7,029 nucleotides of DNA from NCBI GenBank assembly GCA_937873105.1, contig CALMWD010000466.1, positions 1 through 7,029 on the forward strand, given 5' to 3'. Shown here piece after piece: positions 4,711-7,029 of the stretch (the first letter of the stretch is position 1; each line of letters opens with the position of its first letter). Source of the DNA: an uncultured Rhodanobacteraceae bacterium. GTDB lineage: Bacteria; Pseudomonadota; Gammaproteobacteria; Xanthomonadales; Ahniellaceae. The notes under the pieces are model-generated. The model did not search any database and had not been told where the DNA came from. It saw nothing but the letters and a program-made list of their open reading frames with translations. The translations under genes and the position numbers were made by a program.

Positions 4711-7029
4711 GCGGCTTCAACCTCTCCGAGTGGGCGCTGCGCAACCGCTCGCTGGTGCTCTACTTCGCGATGGTGCTGGCGATCGCCGGCGCCTGGTCGT
4801 ACCTGCGCCTGGGCCAGAGCGAGGATCCGCCCTTCACCTTCAAGGCGATGGTCGTGCGCACGATGTGGCCGGGCGCGACCGCCGAGGAGACCGCGCGCCA
4901 GGTGACCGAGCGGATCGAGGAGAAGCTCCAGGAGCTGCCGCAACTCGAGTTCATCCGCAGCTATTCGCGCCCGGGCGAATCGAACGTGTTCGTGGTCGCC
5001 AAGGATTCGCTGCCCTCGAAGGACATGCCCGAGCTGTTCTACCAGGTGCGCAAGAAGATCAACGACATCCGCCACACGCTGCCGCAGGGCGCGATGGGCC
5101 CCTTCGTCAACGACGAATTCGGCGACACCTTCGGCAACATCTACGCCCTGGTCGGCGACGGCTTCGCCTATGCGCTGATGAAGTCCTACGCCGAGCGCGT
5201 GCAGCTGCAGCTGCTGCGCGTGCCGGACGTGGCCAAGGTCGAGCTGATCGGTCTGCAGGACGAGCGCATCTACGTCGAGATCTCGAACGCCAAGATCGCC
5301 ACCTTCGGCCTCGACTTCGGCGCCGTCGTGCAGCAGCTCGAACAGCAGAACGCGGTGACGCCGGGCGGCAGCTTCGAGACCGAGAACGACCGCATCTTCG
5401 TGCGCGCTTCCGGCGCCTTCGATTCGGTCGAGGCGATCCGCAACATCACCATCCGCGGCAACGGCCGCCTGTTCCGCCTCGGCGACGTCGCCGAGGTGCG
5501 GCGCGGCTTCGTCGATCCGCCGGCGGCGCGCATGCGCTTCCAGGGCAAGGAGGCGATCGGCCTCGCGGTCGCGATGAAGAGCGGCGGCGACATCGTCCGC
5601 CTCGGGCGCGCGCTCGACGACGCGACCGCGGCGATCGAGAAGGACCTGCCGATCGGCCTCGAGTTCGCCCGCGTCGCCGACCAGCCGCGGGCGGTGCGCA
5701 ACTCCATCGCCGAGTTCGTGCGCACGCTCGCGGAGGCGGTGATCATCGTGCTCGCGGTCAGCTTCTTCTCGCTCGGTTATCGCACCGGCCTGGTGGTCGC
5801 GCTGTCGATTCCGATGGTGCTGGCGATGACCTTCGCGACCATGAAGTTCTTCGACATCGGCCTGCACAAGATCTCGCTCGGCGCGCTGGTGCTGGCGCTC
5901 GGCCTGCTCGTCGACGACGCCATCATCGCCGTGGAGATGATGGCGGTGAAGCTCGAACAGGGCTACGACCGCATCCGCGCCGCCGCCTTCGCCTATTCCA
6001 GCACCGCCTTCCCGATGCTGACCGGCACCCTGGTGACCGCCGCCGGCTTCCTGCCGATCGCGACCGCGCAGTCCGGCACCGGCGAATACACGCGTTCGAT
6101 CTTCCAGGTCGTGACGATCGCGCTGATCCTGTCCTGGATCGCCGCCGTCGTGTTCATTCCCTATCTCGGCTATCGGCTGCTGCCCGACGGCGACAAGCTC
6201 AAGGCCGCCCATGCCGGCCACGACCTGTACGACACGACGTTCTATCGCCGCTTCCGCGAACTGCTGGAATGGTGCCTGGAGAACCGCAAGACCGTGATCG
6301 CCGCGACCGTGTTCGCCTTCGTCGCCTCGCTCGGCCTGTTCCGCTTCGTGCAGCAGCAGTTCTTCCCGGCCTCGACGCGCCTCGAGCTGATGGTCGACAT
6401 GAAACTCCCCGAAGGCAGCTCGCTGCACGCCACCGACAAGGCCGTGGCCAAGCTCGAGCGCTTCCTCGAACAGCAGAAGGGCGTCGAGAACTACGTCGCC
6501 TACGTCGGCACCGGTTCGCCGCGCTTCTACCTGCCGCTCGACCAGCAATTGCCGCAGGCCAGCTTCGCGCAGTTCGTGGTGCTGACCGAATCGATCGAGG
6601 CGCGCGAGGCCCTGCGCGGGAAGCTGATCGACCTGTTCGCGAACGAGTTCACCGAACTGCGCGGTCGCGTCACCCGCCTGGAGAACGGCCCGCCGGTCGG
6701 TTTCCCGGTGCAGTTCCGCGTCATGGGCGAGGACATCCCGACCGTGCGCCGCATCGCCCGCGAGGTTGCCGGCGTGATGCGCGCCAACCCGGACCTGTCG
6801 AACGTGCACCTCGACTGGGAGGAACCGAGCAAGGTCATCCGCCTCAACATCGACCAGGACCGCGCGCGCCAGATGGGCGTGAACTCGCAGGGCCTGTCGC
6901 AATTCATCCAGAGCTCGATCTCGGGTTCGCGCATCACCCAGTACCGCGAAGGCGACGAGATCATCGACGTGATGCTGCGCGGCCCGGTCGAGGAACGCGC
7001 CAAGCTGTCCCTGCTCGACTCGCTCGCGA
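4707..7029 (+). CDS. Efflux RND transporter permease subunit (AcrB-like), 3'-truncated
   Basis: The frame is open from GTG 4707 to the window end: 774 codons of a protein family that is usually a little over 1000 residues. It is a proton-driven inner-membrane pump acting with the adjacent adaptor. The start overlaps the adaptor stop in GTGA, indicating translational coupling, and the first residues (SEWALRNRSLVLYFAMVLAIAG) form a normal first transmembrane helix. The first periplasmic pore region follows (about 35-335), then a cluster of membrane helices from ~345. Residues 399-405 read GLLVDDA; the Asp pair D403-D404 corresponds to the proton-relay pair D407-D408 of AcrB. MLTGTLVTAAGFLPIA and GTGEYTRSIFQVV follow as in other RND pumps, then the helix starting the second half (~530) and the second periplasmic region to the edge. 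The relay Lys of the distal half lies beyond the window. The HKISLGALVLALG/VEMM variant suggests a little-studied clade of AcrB-like (HAE1) pumps rather than AcrB, MexB or CusA; substrate unknown. Confidence 0.95.
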   Translation, partial: MSGFNLSEWALRNRSLVLYFAMVLAIAGAWSYLRLGQSEDPPFTFKAMVVRTMWPGATAEETARQVTERIEEKLQELPQLEFIRSYSRPGESNVFVVAKDSLPSKDMPELFYQVRKKINDIRHTLPQGAMGPFVNDEFGDTFGNIYALVGDGFAYALMKSYAERVQLQLLRVPDVAKVELIGLQDERIYVEISNAKIATFGLDFGAVVQQLEQQNAVTPGGSFETENDRIFVRASGAFDSVEAIRNITIRGNGRLFRLGDVAEVRRGFVDPPAARMRFQGKEAIGLAVAMKSGGDIVRLGRALDDATAAIEKDLPIGLEFARVADQPRAVRNSIAEFVRTLAEAVIIVLAVSFFSLGYRTGLVVALSIPMVLAMTFATMKFFDIGLHKISLGALVLALGLLVDDAIIAVEMMAVKLEQGYDRIRAAAFAYSSTAFPMLTGTLVTAAGFLPIATAQSGTGEYTRSIFQVVTIALILSWIAAVVFIPYLGYRLLPDGDKLKAAHAGHDLYDTTFYRRFRELLEWCLENRKTVIAATVFAFVASLGLFRFVQQQFFPASTRLELMVDMKLPEGSSLHATDKAVAKLERFLEQQKGVENYVAYVGTGSPRFYLPLDQQLPQASFAQFVVLTESIEAREALRGKLIDLFANEFTELRGRVTRLENGPPVGFPVQFRVMGEDIPTVRRIAREVAGVMRANPDLSNVHLDWEEPSKVIRLNIDQDRARQMGVNSQGLSQFIQSSISGSRITQYREGDEIIDVMLRGPVEERAKLSLLDSLA

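Noticed and set aside
4575..6902. A 775-codon open frame on the minus strand opposite the pump gene
   Set aside because: It is rich in Arg, His, Asp, Glu and Gln, shows no domain, and lies antisense to a clearly conserved RND pump. It is the antisense shadow expected from strong G/C third-position codon bias.
1..7029. tRNA or rRNA genes, CRISPR arrays, insertion sequences, attachment sites, riboswitches
   Set aside because: The window is almost completely filled by six protein-coding genes. The short gaps contain no repeat arrays, terminal inverted repeats or recognisable structured RNAs.

Overview
The window comes from a GC-rich (roughly two-thirds G+C) proteobacterial chromosome. A UbiM-type ubiquinone hydroxylase, a TetR/AcrR-controlled RND efflux operon and dense Gram-negative gene packing suggest a beta- or gammaproteobacterium. 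A Xanthomonadales-like organism is plausible, but no single marker here settles it. No RNA genes, insertion sequences, CRISPR arrays or phage genes were seen.

Layout from left to right. (1) 1-445, plus strand: the C-terminal end of a large protein with a PD-(D/E)xK nuclease core. It resembles the tail of a type III restriction (Res) / SF2 helicase-nuclease and may be the edge of a defence locus that lies mostly outside the window. (2) 446-526: a convergent intergenic gap with a 9-bp perfect inverted repeat, possibly a bidirectional terminator. (3) 527-1498, minus strand: an SbtA-like sodium-dependent bicarbonate permease with no SbtB partner beside it. (4) 1499-1644: a divergent spacer. (5) 1645-2889, plus strand: ubiM, an FAD monooxygenase of ubiquinone biosynthesis. 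(6) 2894-3532, minus strand: a TetR/AcrR regulator, tail-to-tail with ubiM; their stop codons form the two arms of one 10-bp palindrome. (7) 3533-3606: an A+T-richer divergent control region with a candidate sigma-70 promoter embedded in three related 12-bp half-sites. (8) 3607-4710, plus strand: a lipoprotein periplasmic adaptor (membrane fusion protein). (9) 4707 to the right edge, plus strand: an RND inner-membrane pump, translationally coupled by a GTGA overlap and truncated by the window end.

The clearest functional unit is the regulator, control region, adaptor and pump at 2894-7029. The inference is that the TetR protein binds the half-sites, represses the adaptor-pump operon and probably its own gene, and is released by an unknown ligand. 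No outer-membrane channel gene is seen; it could lie beyond the right edge or be encoded elsewhere.

I found no wholly new system. The items most worth a second look are the three-half-site operator, an eight-A run in the first codons of the repressor gene, the shared stop-codon palindrome, the orphan SbtA-like permease, and the nuclease-bearing protein cut by the left edge.
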